Notes: a model not told the origin generated them from the letters alone. A stretch of 64,000 bases of DNA from Stichopus chloronotus (GCA_021234535.1 CM037838.1:11367929-11431928), one strand, 5' to 3'; positions 37,095 through 50,498 are shown, counted from the stretch's first letter. Numbers and translations are program-made.

Positions 37095-40000
37095 AAACCC
37101 CCCCCCCCCCACACACACACACGCACACACACCCACACGCATTGGCACGGACACGTTTTCATTTATACCACCCAACAGGACCCCCCTGTACCCATGGCCA
37201 CTCTACCATGGGGTACCCCCGGGGTGTCGCTACTCACCCACTCCAAGCGTTTCCATGGCAACCATTCTCCCATGGGTGCACAGTACAATATATAGCTCCA
37301 CTAGCCAAGTGACTACAATATCTCATCTAGCCCCTATAGGGCGATGAGATAATAATATGATGCAACGTTTAATTTGGCTTTGAAGTTAAATGCACATTGT
37401 AGGTCTAGATATGAAGGCAGGCATCTTATACTCAAGTTTTGAGACTGACTTCACTCTACTAAGATGTGGTAATGCACAATGCCACCAGAACATATTGTGG
37501 GCAGCTACATTCACTAAGACTATCGTATTAACTACTGAAGGTTCAACGTGAAATAACATTGAAAAGGTTATTAAAAATACAGAATTAAATGAATCCGAGA
37601 CAGTGCAAGGTATCCTTAGTCCCCCATCAACGCATAAGTAAATATACTGCCCTCACATTACTTTTCTTCAACCCCCCATCAACGTTTACGAGCGAGGCAG
37701 TGCAATACCAGGGGATACACCACTACGCAGTCCACAAACAAAACATAGTAACCCGAGCTGACCGACATTTGTCAGCAGCCTGCTCGCCAGACCTTGGTTA
37801 TCCAGTGAGATGAACGGCACATACTTGACTGTGAAGGACTGACCTCGGGGACGGAAGCCAACTTGTGGAGTCTTTTACCATTGCTAAGTGAACGTATACC
37901 ACCCCCATAACAAGCACCACGGAAATTAACGTTGTGGTAGTTCTGATACTCGGAACTTGGAACAACGTGTGTACTTGGGCCAGTGAGGAGAGTCGCCTAT
38001 AATTGTACGAAGAAGTTTGCATAGTTTTTTCTTTCATAAATTCAAGTTGTAGATTTGTCAATAAAGCTCACAATCTAGCTGTCATTTGCTACGTAAGAGA
38101 AACAAAATACGATGTAGTACAGTAGAAAACGGTGGCACTGCTGTGCTTGGTGTTCGTCTGTTTACACTGGCATCAGTCGCGTGAAGATTTTTCACTGTTG
38201 TCAGTGGTTTAGTCTTTATAGATTGAGAACGAAGTTACTTTGCAGGGCCTGCACTAACATGGAAAATAGACGATTCAAACACTTCACCGTAAACAGTGTG
38301 CGATACGGGAAGTTGGGGGAGGCCACGCAAGGGCACTATAAGTTGAGAAATTTGTTGAAAAAAAAAAAAAAAAACACCGCGAGGAGGCATGCAGGGACGG
38401 GAAGTTGGTGCATGCATAAAATGGGTCCATGCGCTGGATGATAAGCTTTCAACACCTATGGAAGTCGAAAGTAACCATTTCACCCTTGCTTTTTACATGC
38501 AGATTTGCAGACCATGTTTCGCTGTTATCCGAATTTGGAATTTTTGTTCATTAAAAGAATGAAAATCATTACATTTTTAGTAATGGATTTATAGTATACA
38601 AAGAAGCAAGATATCGCAGCATTATGTAACAAAGCCCTTCCACAGGGAAAAATCCAAAGAAGAGACCCCCTTTTAATAATTCCCCTGTAGGACAGCAATG
38701 AAGATTATATATGTAAGGATACCAGCTTTGAGAAACTGTTGGGTATACTGCCCTTATTTTAAAAGTTAAAGAAAGTTCCTTTGTTCTGTGAAAGTTTGTC
38801 ATAGTGAAACCCAACACAGGAAGCGTCCTCCGTTCGAGATGCGGAAACCCGACTGATGCACACGTTAGTCTTGGAGGAGCACTTGGCGTGTGCAGACGTC
38901 GCCTCCTTGACTCCGGCGTTTTTATTGTTAATTCGTCGTCATCCTGTTAATGAATTGCCCTCACCTGCTGCTGGAACTTTGGCCAGAAGTCGTGTAGATG
39001 TTACATCACTGTCAGAACTCATTTAATAGCTGCCAGGCAAGTGTGAGATTCTTACAGTACATCGTAATAAATGTGCACATGTGACTGTTCAAGGTGTGTG
39101 GCCGCGATCTTAAAGGCTGTGATGCATCACCCCAGACAGTTTCGATTCTCCCAACCACCTACCTATAGTCCCTCCCTCAGCCTGTCTTACATTCCTCCAC
39201 ATGTTTAATCAAAACAATGGATCCCTGTGTACGCTGTGTAATACGAGCTGCTCTGCATCTTTCGAATTTGCTGGTACTGTAACTTAGAACCAGTTGAGAA
39301 TTTTCCTTTCAGGAAGGTAAAAATATAGCTTAGGGTGATGGAATACAGCCTTTAAACCTGAAGCGAGATGTATGACGATCTGACCGCTTTTCTAGCTGAA
39401 CGTTAACGATGATCCTACAGACGGAACAGAAAAGCCAGAACTTGAAGTCACAGTACGGCACTACTACTGGTTGAGTCAGGTACCTTACCGCGTCGCGTCC
39501 GCGAGGGATCCGTATTGTAGATTAATTAATGTCAGTTAGATATTCCTAATTCAATTCATATTCGCCAATGAGAGTTGTTTAAGTATCTATTACTGCACCT
39601 GTGCATCTAGGTTGTGTGACTTACGAGAAGTAAGGCATACTGTTGCGATGTATTCTGAAAATTAGGTTCCCAAGTGTTTGTTAAGTGTTTTGTACTGTGA
39701 GGCCTAGTGTTAGGCTTACGATGTTCAGTTCCCCAATTGCGCTGTGTGTGAAGCCTAGTGTTAGGCCAGTGATGATCACGGTTGCTAAGGCTTATTAAGT
39801 TCTGTGTTTACTTAAGTGTGATAATTGATATGGCCATTTGTACGATTACTGTGTGCTGGCTAGTGTTAGCCTGGTGTGCTGCTGTACTTGTGTTAGGACG
39901 ACGGCAGTGGGTCAGAGGTTAAGTTTGTTTACATTTTCTCACAAGTGTTTTGAAAGCTGACACAAAGCAGGGGTGAACCAAATCTGGGGTTCACATGGTA

Positions 40001-42140
40001 TGTGAAGTTTACAAAGTATTCTTTAGGTCTTTTATTTCTTATCAGGCCTATTCCTTTTTAGTAATTGGGTTTAAATAAACTGGGAGGTTCAAATCTTAGA
40101 CAGTTGTGTCATATCATTGTTTTAATGTCTCTAGTGTTGACTGCAGAAGAAAATGGGTTAAAGAGTTGCTGTCATTCCTCGGAGACAAACCGTCACTTGC
40201 GAATAGTTTGAGATAGTTCTGTGTGTCAGTCTCAAAAGAGAAATTTCGATACTGCGCCGGTAATTACCGGCACAGTATCGATGCGCCTGTATTTGTCTTT
40301 GTGTTTGTTTGCCAAGGATATAGATAAGGGAAGTTGGACAACCGTGCCGAGACTTAATGTTGACCCTTAGGATTTATGATAAGAGGCAATTGTTGTTTAT
40401 AGGCACTCAGCTATGTTGCAAGTAGGAGCTGGCTCATGCCCCCCCCCCCCCCACCGTTGAACGTAGTAATGTCGCCATCATTAGCTGAATAATTGTATCT
40501 TGCTTCACAACTACTGGCCTGATACCCAGTAGGCTTGGCCAACGACCCCTAATATAACATTAACATCAGTAAGGACGCCCCCAAGTTTAGCCATCGGTAG
40601 TTAGGTCTCATAGACCCTGGGGCGCGTACCCTTACATATAATTATGATAAACATCATTAGATCGATAATTGAATACTGTCACCAGTATCGGACATCATTG
40701 AGATGATGAATCTTGATGAATGCAAACAAAAGGATGGAGACCACCCAGATTTCAGTCAGATATGTATATATATATATATTCAATTTACAGGAAAACTAAT
40801 GTTATAGAAACATGGCAGTGTTTCATGCCAGTGTGTGTGACAGTGTTTTGAAATCTCTTTTTAAAACAAACTGTGACTGTATAAATGTAGCATTAACTGC
40901 CGGCTATTCAGATTATGATTATTTGGTTTATTTGAAAGTTTTATGCTTAAAAAAAAAACAACTAATGCATGCATTTTATTAAGAATATAACTAATGATTT
41001 ATTAAATGGTTTTCACTTCTTTTCTTCCTTGACCCTTTGTGACTATACAATGTCATGTTGAGATTGCGACCCCACTATCAAGCCATACATATATAGAAAC
41101 TGAATGGGGTACCGCGATGGACACAAGCATACACAATATTGCAGGGAGGTGAGGGGGGTTTGCCGTCTTGCTGCTGTCAAGAACTGCCCTTTTAGGTACA
41201 TTGTCGGAGCACATGTATGTCCAGTCGGTCAGAACCATGCTGTGACTCAGCTTCTTAACTCGTTATCTATACATCCTTTGATGTTATAATGTATAAAATG
41301 CCCAAGCCTCGGAGAAGATTTCACTACTGGTAAAGTAGTCCGTACATCATTCGCGACCCACGCAACCCATAGGGATTTTCTTGACGCAACAGGAACCAGC
41401 TGGCTAACCACATTTCGGTCGCAACTCACCATTTGACAAGTGCCAAAATAGTGTGAATGCAGACAATGAAAATTAAAGTAAACGAATTCTGATGGCATAA
41501 GGCTGTTTGTAACTATTTTTACTTTACTTAATCATTACCGAGGAAATTCAGATCCGAAAAGAAATTTGCATTGAAGTTACAAAGATAAGAGTAGAGTGAC
41601 TTATCCCACCTGCCAGAGACCAGTAGTAAGATTGAGACGCTGAAACTGATTACCAAGCAAGTTAAACACTGAAAGGAAAGTAGAAGAAGAGATATTGTTA
41701 CCATTTTTTTTTTAAATTTTTAAAATTTGACTGGATATGACCAAATTATCTTCGAGTTTAAACTCAAAGCAAAGTGAAGATGGCATTGACCTAATTGGAA
41801 TCATTTACATCATAGCCTTGTACCAGTCAAATAGCAACTCCCTGCTTGTACTAACTGTGGCTACGAAGTTTCAACAAAACGTTTTAGAAAGAGTTTCCGT
41901 TGTCTTAGATAAAACGTACAAAGCTAATGTTAAAGCTGCCTATAGCAGCAGTGTATCAACAATGACGCTTACCAGTCATACTAAAGATGAACACACTTTT
42001 TTAGCCATTTACATTTATAGGTCATAAACAAGAATCAAAACTCAAACACAATGAAGCAAAAGAGGGATTTTCTGTGAACAGTTTGAAGTGTGCTTAAACA
42101 CACTTAATGCCCTATGCCATATGTTCTCTGATTACTGTTG
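37095..42140. other. Interval between the inverted TIR elements; no gene identified
   Basis: It starts with C and CA runs and carries a near-perfect palindrome (40247-40280). TAGTGTTAGGC-like motifs repeat at about 39702, 39752 and 39858. ORFs such as 38181-38441, 38235-38483 and 41247-41498 have no identifiable domains. Confidence 0.4.
40247..40280. repeat. 34-bp near-perfect palindrome
   Basis: CGATACTGCGCCGGTAA is followed by its reverse complement with one mismatched pair and no spacer. No tandem copies or flanking duplication seen. Confidence 0.8.
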
Positions 42141-42149
42141 ATAATTCGA

Positions 42150-42600
42150 TTATAATATCAATCTTTTTCATAGGGCGATGTTCTTTTGGGTTTGCCAAAT
42201 ATCTTACATTAACTCTTTGCTCAGTCTTCCTCAAGAATTTGTACGAACCCATTCGAATCCATTGTTCTATCAGCAGCTCACACATACTATACGTGATATT
42301 CATAATCGCCAAATTGTCTTTTTATTTTAGATTTCACACTCACGAACTACCCGAAAACCTCTTTAACATGTTACGCATCGATTCTGCCATCCAAAATTAT
42401 TCTACTCAAACTTATTCAAATGTTCATTTGGAAACCCCCTAAAGCAGTTCTTGCCCATCGATTTATTCAACATTCTGGCCCTGACCGTCGAAATTCTCTT
42501 CTGTGGATGTTCGAATGTGCCCTACAAAAATGGCTTCAAGAGACAAGGTAAGAATCCTATCTTAGGTAAATGTAACACACAACAGTGAGTTTTTTGTTTT
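42150..42600 (+). pseudogene. Decayed LINE fragment (CR1/Jockey-like RT tail)
   Basis: The frame at 42275-42440 reads KLSFYFRFHTHELPENL and then a segment with IQNYSTQ. This matches the pattern at the end of many non-LTR reverse transcriptases (a helix, LP, a short spacer, then His/Gln-Asn-Tyr-x-Thr-Arg). Upstream and downstream pieces fall in other frames and stop codons interrupt them. The weak match makes the assignment provisional. Confidence 0.45.
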
Positions 42601-42639
42601 TTTTATTCGTTGCGAAAGCAAAAGGAATCTATGCGATGG

Positions 42640-42676
42640 TGATGTCGTGTGTGTGTGTGTGTGTGTGTGTGTGTAG
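42640..42676. repeat. GT microsatellite next to TIR copy 2
   Basis: A pure GT run ends a few bases before the TIR element; the mirror-image copy at 36735 is likewise flanked by CA. Confidence 0.9.
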
Positions 42677-42680
42677 GTTT

Positions 42681-43016
42681 GTTTAGGACGCCGAATGGGG
42701 ACGCATACAGGAACTTCAAGCTTGCTACCGGGGTTGCGTCGAAAAACGTGGATATCCCCGTTTCTGGATATTTAACATAATGCAAACCGGGTGTCAGATA
42801 TGCGCCCTTAACTTAATAGGAGAATCTAACTTTCCCCAATTACCTATGTTATGGATATATACATGTGTGTAAAAAATTATACACTTAATTCCGTTTCTGG
42901 CGTAAATCGGGGATACGTGCCAGACTTAATACCACTTAATCCGGACATCATCTGCGAAGTGGGAATATCCCCGTTTACGTGAGGAAAAGTGCATGTCCAA
43001 CATCGGCGCCCTAAAC
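42681..43016 (-). mobile_element. 336-bp TIR element, inverted copy 2
   Basis: Begins GTTTAGGACGCC and ends GGCGCCCTAAAC. Its reverse complement aligns along its length with 36735-37094, including the GATATCCCCGTTT block and the TACGTGAGGAAAAG-like segment, with many point changes. It has lost a little length and one TIR base, so it is older or less constrained. Confidence 0.78.
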
Positions 43017-43074
43017 GGGTACGGATGTGTGCGCGTGGGTGTGTGTATGTGTGTATGTGACACTTCGCCTGTAA

Positions 43075-44250
43075 ACACGATAGCTCAAGAAGCTTAATCA
43101 TGGCTAATCTCATACTTGGTGTGTACGTTGTTCGTATTAAGCAGATGATCCCTATTGTTTTTAGTGGACGTCAAAGGTTATTTGAGGTCACCATAGGTCA
43201 AACTCTAAAAACCTTGTAAACACGATATCTCCAGAAGGGAAATTATGACTGATGCCATACTTGGTGCGTTTGTTGGTAATAATGAGCAGAAGATCTCTAT
43301 TGTTTTTGGTCGAGGCCAAGGGTCATTTGAGGTCACCAGAGGTCAAACTGTAAAAATATGTAAACACAGTATCTCCAGGAGTCTAACCTTGACTGATGTC
43401 ATACTTGGTGTGTGGGTTTCTCATATTAATTAGATGATCCCTAATGTTTAAAGTGGATTTCAAAGGTCATTTGAGGTCACCAGAGGTCAAACTGTAAAAA
43501 CCTTGTAAACACGATATATCCAGAAGGGTAACTGTGACTGATGCCATACTTGGTGCGTGGGTTGGTAATAATGAGCAGAAGATCTCTACTGTTTTTGGTC
43601 GAGGTCAAGGGTCATTTGAGGTCACCAGAGGTCAAACTGTAAAAATATGTAAAATCAATATCTCCAGGAGTCTAACCTTGACTGATGTCATACTTGGTGT
43701 GTGGGTTTCTCATATTAATTAGATGATCCCTAATGTTTAAAGTGGATTTTAAAGGTCATTTGAGGTCACCAGTGGTCAAACTGTAAAAACCTTGTGAATA
43801 CGATATCTCCTGAAGGGTAACTGTGACTGATGCCATACTTGGTGAGTGGGTTGGTAATAATAAGCAGAAGATCTCTATTGTTTTTGGTCGAGGTCAAGGG
43901 TCATTTGAGGTTACCAGAGGTCAAACTGTAAAAATATGTAAACACAATATCTCCAGGAGTCTAACCTTGACTGATGTCATACTTGGTGTGTGGATTGTAT
44001 ATAGTAAGTAGAAGTCTCTTTTCGCTTTTGGTGGAGGTCAAAGGTCATTTGAGATCACTCGAGGTAAATATTTGCTTACACATTATCTCCAGAAGGGTAA
44101 TGTTGACTAATGTCATACTTGATGTGTGGGTTTGGCTTACTGGGTAGGTGATCCCTATTGCTTTTGGTGGACGTCAAATGTCATTTGAGGTCACCAAAAT
44201 GAAGGTCATTTTGAGTGATAGGCTTATCAATGTGGTGTTTCAAGAACAAT
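43075..44250. repeat. Tandem array with a 289-bp higher-order (dimer) unit
   Basis: Two related 144-145-bp monomers alternate: one with ATAATGAGCAGAAGATCTC, the other with ATTAATTAGATGATCCC. Both share AGGTCATTTGAGGTCACC and ACGATATCTCCAGAAGG. Matching points fall at 43245, 43534 and 43823, exactly 289 bp apart. The 62-codon ORFs repeated across it are a consequence of the array. Edges are more diverged than the centre, the usual pattern of ongoing homogenisation. Confidence 0.9.
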
Positions 44251-45660
44251 AACTGCAGTTAATCTCATACTTGTCATGTAGATAATTCGTGTTTGTTATA
44301 ATATAATTATGTCGCAAGGAATCACAAAGCCTTTTGGCTTTCTGGTTTATCAACCACATTCTATCACATACCCCCACTTCATTCCATAATCTTACTTTTC
44401 TTCAGCGATCTAATCAGTAACGAGTCACTTCATCCCCCTTTTTGGTCCATTTCTCTTGATGTAGAGTATCTTCTTTCTCCCACTTTCCTTTTCAACTTTC
44501 CTACATCCACTCTCCTCCTTGATCCACTCTCGTCGCCTTTATTGGCAGAGTTAAACGTAATATACAGGGCTTTCTATTGCCAGCCTATGTGTCTCTGGGA
44601 CTCCTGGTTTTGAACCGATTGTCGGTATACGGTGTTGGCCAATATGTGCACCAAGCAAACCTGGCAAGCTTTATATATTACATCGGGAGGTCTATCCCCC
44701 CCCCCCCCTCCCCCGATTAGATCAGGATCTCCCGTCATTGTTTTTTATTGTGACGGAGGGGACAGGAATGAAGGAATCAGCCTACCAATACCTACAAAAA
44801 TGTGCATCGTTTTATCACATTGTCTTTCTGAAGTAGGCTTAGGCAGAAAAGTGTCTACTAGACGGTTCAATGAATATTTCAACAAGGAAAATAAAAGAAA
44901 ATAATATCATTATTTTAATAGGAATTTGTTGGAGATATACCAGCTTCAAATATAGCGTCATGTGTAGCACCTTTTTGCATCTTGTCCACTCTAAATATGT
45001 TGAAGTTTGGGGAGGGGACATCAGATCCCTTTTTCCCATAACATTGACAGTCATCAGTTTCATCATACCAGAAGTCAGAGGCCTACTCGGTAACATATGT
45101 GACATGAAAACTTTTGGAGGAAGTACGTCACAGTTTTCAATTATTAGACTGGGATGAGCTTAATAGTTGATTACTATGATGAAGACGTTAGTTTATTAAA
45201 TGTATGGCTAGACATTTCTATATTAATGGTGGAGGTCAGTGAGTACAGTTACGGTCATAATGTCTCACGTTGATGGTGGATATTATATTTATTGTTGCCA
45301 TTAATTTTATGGATTATGCACATACTTTTGAATTTAATTTTATGTAACAAGTACAATAACAACACAAAAGCTAATATGGGACAAGCAATACGAAGACTAA
45401 ATGTGACACAGAAAGAGCTGAAAAGAATAAAGACAAAATAATCTCAAGGAAACTAAGATAATAGAAATGATGAAACACGGCATGATAGGTATTAAAGAAA
45501 ATGATGAGAAGCAAGCTGTGTATGGATATAATTCATATCAAACGATATTCAAATATGGTGGATAAAACAATACAATAACTGTCAATGGTCTCAGGTAGAG
45601 CCATGACGTACACTATATACACACGCATAAGATACACATTGTTCTCCACATGGTATCAAT
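44251..45660. other. Spacer, no gene identified
   Basis: A C-run lies near 44697. Overlapping ORFs at 44839-45157 on both strands are short and lack good splice sites. Confidence 0.35.
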
Positions 45661-45665
45661 AGATT

Positions 45666-45841
45666 GGTAATGAACAAATTCTTTTAAGTAAACCCCCAAG
45701 AGTTGGCGGGGATGATAAGTTAACATGGTGATACCCTTTACAGTGATCACTTGTTACTATGATATAAATGTTGATTGTGCACATTTTATGGTACTTTATG
45801 GTGTGTCAGGACTTGAGAGACTATATCCGTCGTAAAATCTG
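45666..45841. repeat. Direct repeat, left copy
   Basis: The 176-bp segment from GGTAATGAACAAATTC to CTATATCCGTCGTAAAATCT is repeated at 46227-46415 in the same orientation with moderate divergence. Confidence 0.75.
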
Positions 45842-46226
45842 GGATATACCTAACTTCGTGATCGTAACGAAGTACAAAAGAATCATCGATGTTGAGAAAA
45901 TTAGATATATTTTAAAGTTAATTAGATAAAGTTAGCTTACCAAACGTCGCAACTTCAACTACTGATATTTCGGGAACCACGCATGGGAACTGAATGGACG
46001 TTTCACATTAATGGTCGGATTAACTTACTCCTCAACATATGAAAGCTATATCTGCGGCCAGACCATCCTTTTAAAAGTGTTGTCTATACCGAAATTAAGA
46101 CGGTCAGCCTTGAATCCAATGATATAGATAACCTTTAATGAGTGATTAGCAGTCACCAGTAATTAAAACATTGAAAATTATGATTATAACTGTGCATCTA
46201 ATTGGATAAACGGTTATCGACATATT

Positions 46227-46415
46227 CGTAATCAACAAATTCTTCTAAGTAAGCCCCCCCCCCCCCCCCCGAGGTGGCGTTCATGATAAGTTAACATGGT
46301 GTTAACAAACTTTATAGTGATCACTTGATAGTATGATATTAATGTTGATTGTGCACATATTACGGTACTTTATGGTTTGTCAAAACTTGAGAGACTATAT
46401 CCGTCGTAAATTCTG
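46227..46415. repeat. Direct repeat, right copy
   Basis: Matches 45666-45841, with a C-run expansion at about 46255-46270. The 385 bp between the copies has no ORF. The layout could be a tandem duplication or a very short LTR-like (TRIM-type) element; no primer-binding or polypurine site is evident. Confidence 0.7.
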
Positions 46416-49400
46416 TTTTTTTTTTTTAAATCTCTTTTTCAAAACGACCCCATAATTTGCCAGAGAGTGTACCACCGAAGTTCCATCTATTGAGGACGAC
46501 AAAGACCAGCTGGGTAAACCACTCGAAAAAAAAATGTCTACACACGGTTTGACCACAGTTGTCATGGGTATTGCTTCAAGGTTAATATTTCAATGTCGGA
46601 GTTTTCACCTAGACTAATCGAGATTATTTAATTTGGATTTTTTTTTTTTGTCAAAATGACCAGTCTGTCTAGACCAAACAAGTGGATTTAAACAAAAAAT
46701 CAGTATGACAGGGACACCAAAGACCCTTACAATGCCCCTCCTTCCATTTGTTTTTAAAGCTACCTGTCTACCACAGTTGCCGTGGTAACATTTCAAAAAT
46801 ATAAGATCGGGTTTTCTCATATGTAATAGCATCAGTTGAGCGTACGCTGTTTTACCACTTTCAACATGCTTTCATAGAAGACCCATTGTGTCTTAACAAC
46901 ATAATAGGTCCAAACTATCCATTGAGATGGTGTACACTACCAGTTGTCTTACTATCCGCAAGAGTCGGGGTCTGGCTCTCTCCTTAAAGCAGGAAGGTGT
47001 TATTAGATGGAGATCCATCGGAAACTTTAATTTATGCTAATCGAATGCGATTGACCTCAGAGTAGAGACTGAATCCTTTAAAAGGAGATTATTAAACTAA
47101 AGGGCATTGGAAAACCTTCTTCTAATATCTAGGCAACCTCATCTGCTCATTCATACCTACAGCGACCCCAACAAAAAGGATTATTTAAAGGAATGCTTTA
47201 ATGTCTAACTAGTTGCCGACAGTCAAGTACGAAACACTGTTCGGACATTCCAAACGACTGTTTATTGCCAAAAAACCTAATGATGCTGGTTATAAACCAA
47301 TGCTCATGGTCTATGCAAATGAGCAAAGGAAGTATAAGACTAAACTTTGCCGTCGGTTTTTGACTTATTTTCGCATTCGCTCGCATGATGTAAAAGACAC
47401 CCTCATTTTGAGCAAGTTCTAGGGTACTAGACAAGTATGTTGTAAATAGCGTCGAAACGCGTCGAATCCCTCAAATTAATTTGCAGCTTAAGCGACTGGC
47501 AATGTTAAGGCAAGGGGCAAATTTCGCGACCTGCATGGTAATGTGTAAGCAGGGAGGTGGTATTAGACCTCCCTGGTGTAATCAAGCAGAGGATGAACAT
47601 GCAAGTTAGTGATGCGTGATAGTTTCATCATGATTAGGAGAAAGGTAATAAATTACTGAACCTAATGAACTGGAAGAGAACATGTATCCATCCAATCGAT
47701 GCAGAATATCGCATGACTTGAATACATAAAGTATCAAAAACCAATGATATAACCTCGCAATTGATATGAACATTAACACATATGACAATAACGGACATCT
47801 CCCATCCCCCCCTCCCCCCGCAAAGAGATCATAACAAGAACAAACCCACTTACATCAGTTTCATTGGTTCGAAAGTGATGAAACATCCTTGAGTAAGAAG
47901 GGGTGGGGCAGGGTTAAAGGATAGACTGTAAAATTGTACCATCATGTGAAGGAAGAAAAGTCAAAAATGATCAGCTTGGCAAGAGACACTTTGCGCTAAA
48001 CCTGAAAGTTTGGAATTAATAAATAAATGTAGAAAAAACAGGATTAATAAAGAAATTGAGATTTAATATTTTACATCAACAAACATGATGTGCAATGTAA
48101 TATCAAAATACCTTTAACTTTTCTCGATTTCAGTAAAGGTGGAATCAATCCAACCGGAATAGTTCCTGGCAGCTGATAACCAAAAAACCTATTGAGAGAA
48201 GCCGAATAATCATCACTGTATATTAAACATCACTGTTTAAGAATCACCTTAAACAATCAACGAGATTTGTGTTCACTTATATTTTGTCTTAATGTTCACG
48301 ATTATCCGACAACAAAATCCGACGGCCAATCAGAGAGCATACTTTGCTGCAATTCACTCAACGCGGACACAAATTTGTTAATATGACTATTACATCTACT
48401 CTTATTATCTCTATATCCTTACTATACATCTATATTATCTCTACTTTATCATCTCTTCAAAATTAATATTTTGAGGTGAAACAATAGAGTTAGCAAGACT
48501 TGCAAGGCTTGAATTTTAACAATAGTTATAGTAAAACTGTTAATTGATCACAACACACCTAATTCTCTGCATCTTTCTATTTTGTCTCATTTTGGTTTAT
48601 TTTCTACTTTTGTTTACTGCTTTCTATTTTTTTTTCATTTCAAATTTCCATGAGCTGTAAAAGTCTTTTGCTGGCTCCTTTTTCTTTGTTATTGAATTAC
48701 ATTCATATAACTGTATATACATTTGTTAATGGATATACTATTATTCATATAGCGGCTCCTTTTTTTACTTTAGTCTGAGACTGACATCAAGTCAACTATG
48801 ATGTTGTTAACTTTACCCAGTTGAAAGTAGATGACTTACTTTGAGATTTCAAGAGAATGTTATATGTCAAGTTAATCACACTGGAACCCCCTCCCCCCCC
48901 CCCAAAAAAAAAAAAATACCGTCCAGACCATGTTTGTTTTCATCAAGCAGGAAATATGCATGTAGAGTTTCAGTAATTATTAAACTAATGTACGTGAGGG
49001 AGGAAGGAGATAAAGGTGCTGTCGTCCCACGTTTTCATTATTTGACGGTCTGAAGGTATATTTGCTAGTCATGTCTTTTCATCCCATATGCAATGTAGGA
49101 AATTGCTCAATAGGCATATCGCATAGTTAAGGATACCGTTTTTCATCTACCTCAAAACTTAAACTATAACTCCACCATCAAGTTTTTTTTTTGTATTTAT
49201 TTATTTTTTATTTATTTATTTATTTTTTGGCTCTGTTTTAACGTCAAAGTAATTTTAGACATCGACCTAAGTTTGAGCTTCATGCATTCCATATTTACCT
49301 GTCATTTGGTGTTTTTATTATAGTAGTAATGATAGTAACAATAATAAAAAAATATATTATCATTTTCTAGACAGCCATTCAGGAATATGTCTTGTCGGGG

Positions 49401-49976
49401 AAAATGGTCAGTCGGGAAAAGTCACATTAACGTTGCTGTACTATCTATTTGGGAAATACAAATATGAATAAAGTAGCAAATCGGATATTGCTAGTAAAAG
49501 AGAGAGAGACAGTTAAATCGAAAATGAACCAATTATGTCAGGTAACTTTTCTTTTTTAACTAACTTGAAAGAAACGTCTGCAAAGACTTTTGGGTAGCAA
49601 AATAAATGTGATGTTAAGGAGGAGGATGTTCCATGCAAGAAAGTGTCGAGACTTTACCATTTCAAGAGCTCATTGCCGAAACCGAGGAGAGCGATTTCCA
49701 ACAATCTAGTTGGTAGTTTTCTTTTCACATTTTGTTACACTCTGCGCCAACTTGTAATAATGAAGCTCTGCTGTGATAGTCCTCCCTACTATTCTCAGCT
49801 CGATTTAACTTTAACAGAAATAAGACTGAAAATGTAAGGAAAGTATTTTAATGTTTTTCTTCAGTATAGTTTTTTTCTTTCTGCTTCTTCTTGTCCCCAT
49901 CACAACATAGCATATGCAGCTTTTGTGTTAGTGTTTTGATATTATATGTGAAGCAGTTTATCTGACTACTCAAGAG
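46416..49976. other. Spacer, no gene identified
   Basis: ORFs at 46614-46832, 47198-47434 and 47213-47422 lack recognisable domains. C-rich and A-rich runs occur near 48889-48916. Confidence 0.35.
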
Positions 49977-50249
49977 GGACACCGGATTTAATATCGACGT
50001 GCAGTCACCGGTGGCCGGCCAGTCATCGCCTGGGGGCCGTCATGTCATATCGAGCAGACTAGAGTAAGACTTACGAACTTAATGACCACTTAGTGGCTAA
50101 TCACCGTGGAGGGTTCTCCCTTCATCCGTGCGGAGTCATACCTGTACCCCGCAGACAGATTAATTTAAGCCGATGTCGATCTGGCGACCAGACGATATAC
50201 CAGATGTCCGGCCGTATGGCAGGCCGTTTGACCTTTTATTCGCAAATTA

Positions 50250-50494
50250 AAGATATCTTCATTGTTTTAAAGATATCTAAATTGTTCTTTTGGATATCTT
50301 TAATTCGTTACATATGAAGATATCTCTATAACATATACAGATACCTACAACTAAATTGAAGATATCTAGAATTTAATTGAAGATATCTAGAATTGTATTT
50401 AAAGATATCTACAATTGAATTAAAGATATCTAGAAATGAATTAAAGATATCTACAATTGAATTAAAGATATCTAGAATTGAATAATGGATATCT
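50250..50494. repeat. GATATCT minisatellite, left arm
   Basis: Units close to AAAGATATCTAGAATTGAATT repeat about every 21 bp. The palindromic GATATC core makes both strands look alike. Confidence 0.9.
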
Positions 50495-50498
50495 TTAA

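Noticed and set aside
43245..44011. Three homologous 62-codon ORFs that look like a peptide family
   Set aside because: They recur exactly with the 289-bp array period and end within the repeat; nothing suggests translation.
44839..45157. Overlapping ORFs on both strands, one faintly LRR-like on minus
   Set aside because: Acceptor and donor candidates are poor and the leucine spacing is not convincing.
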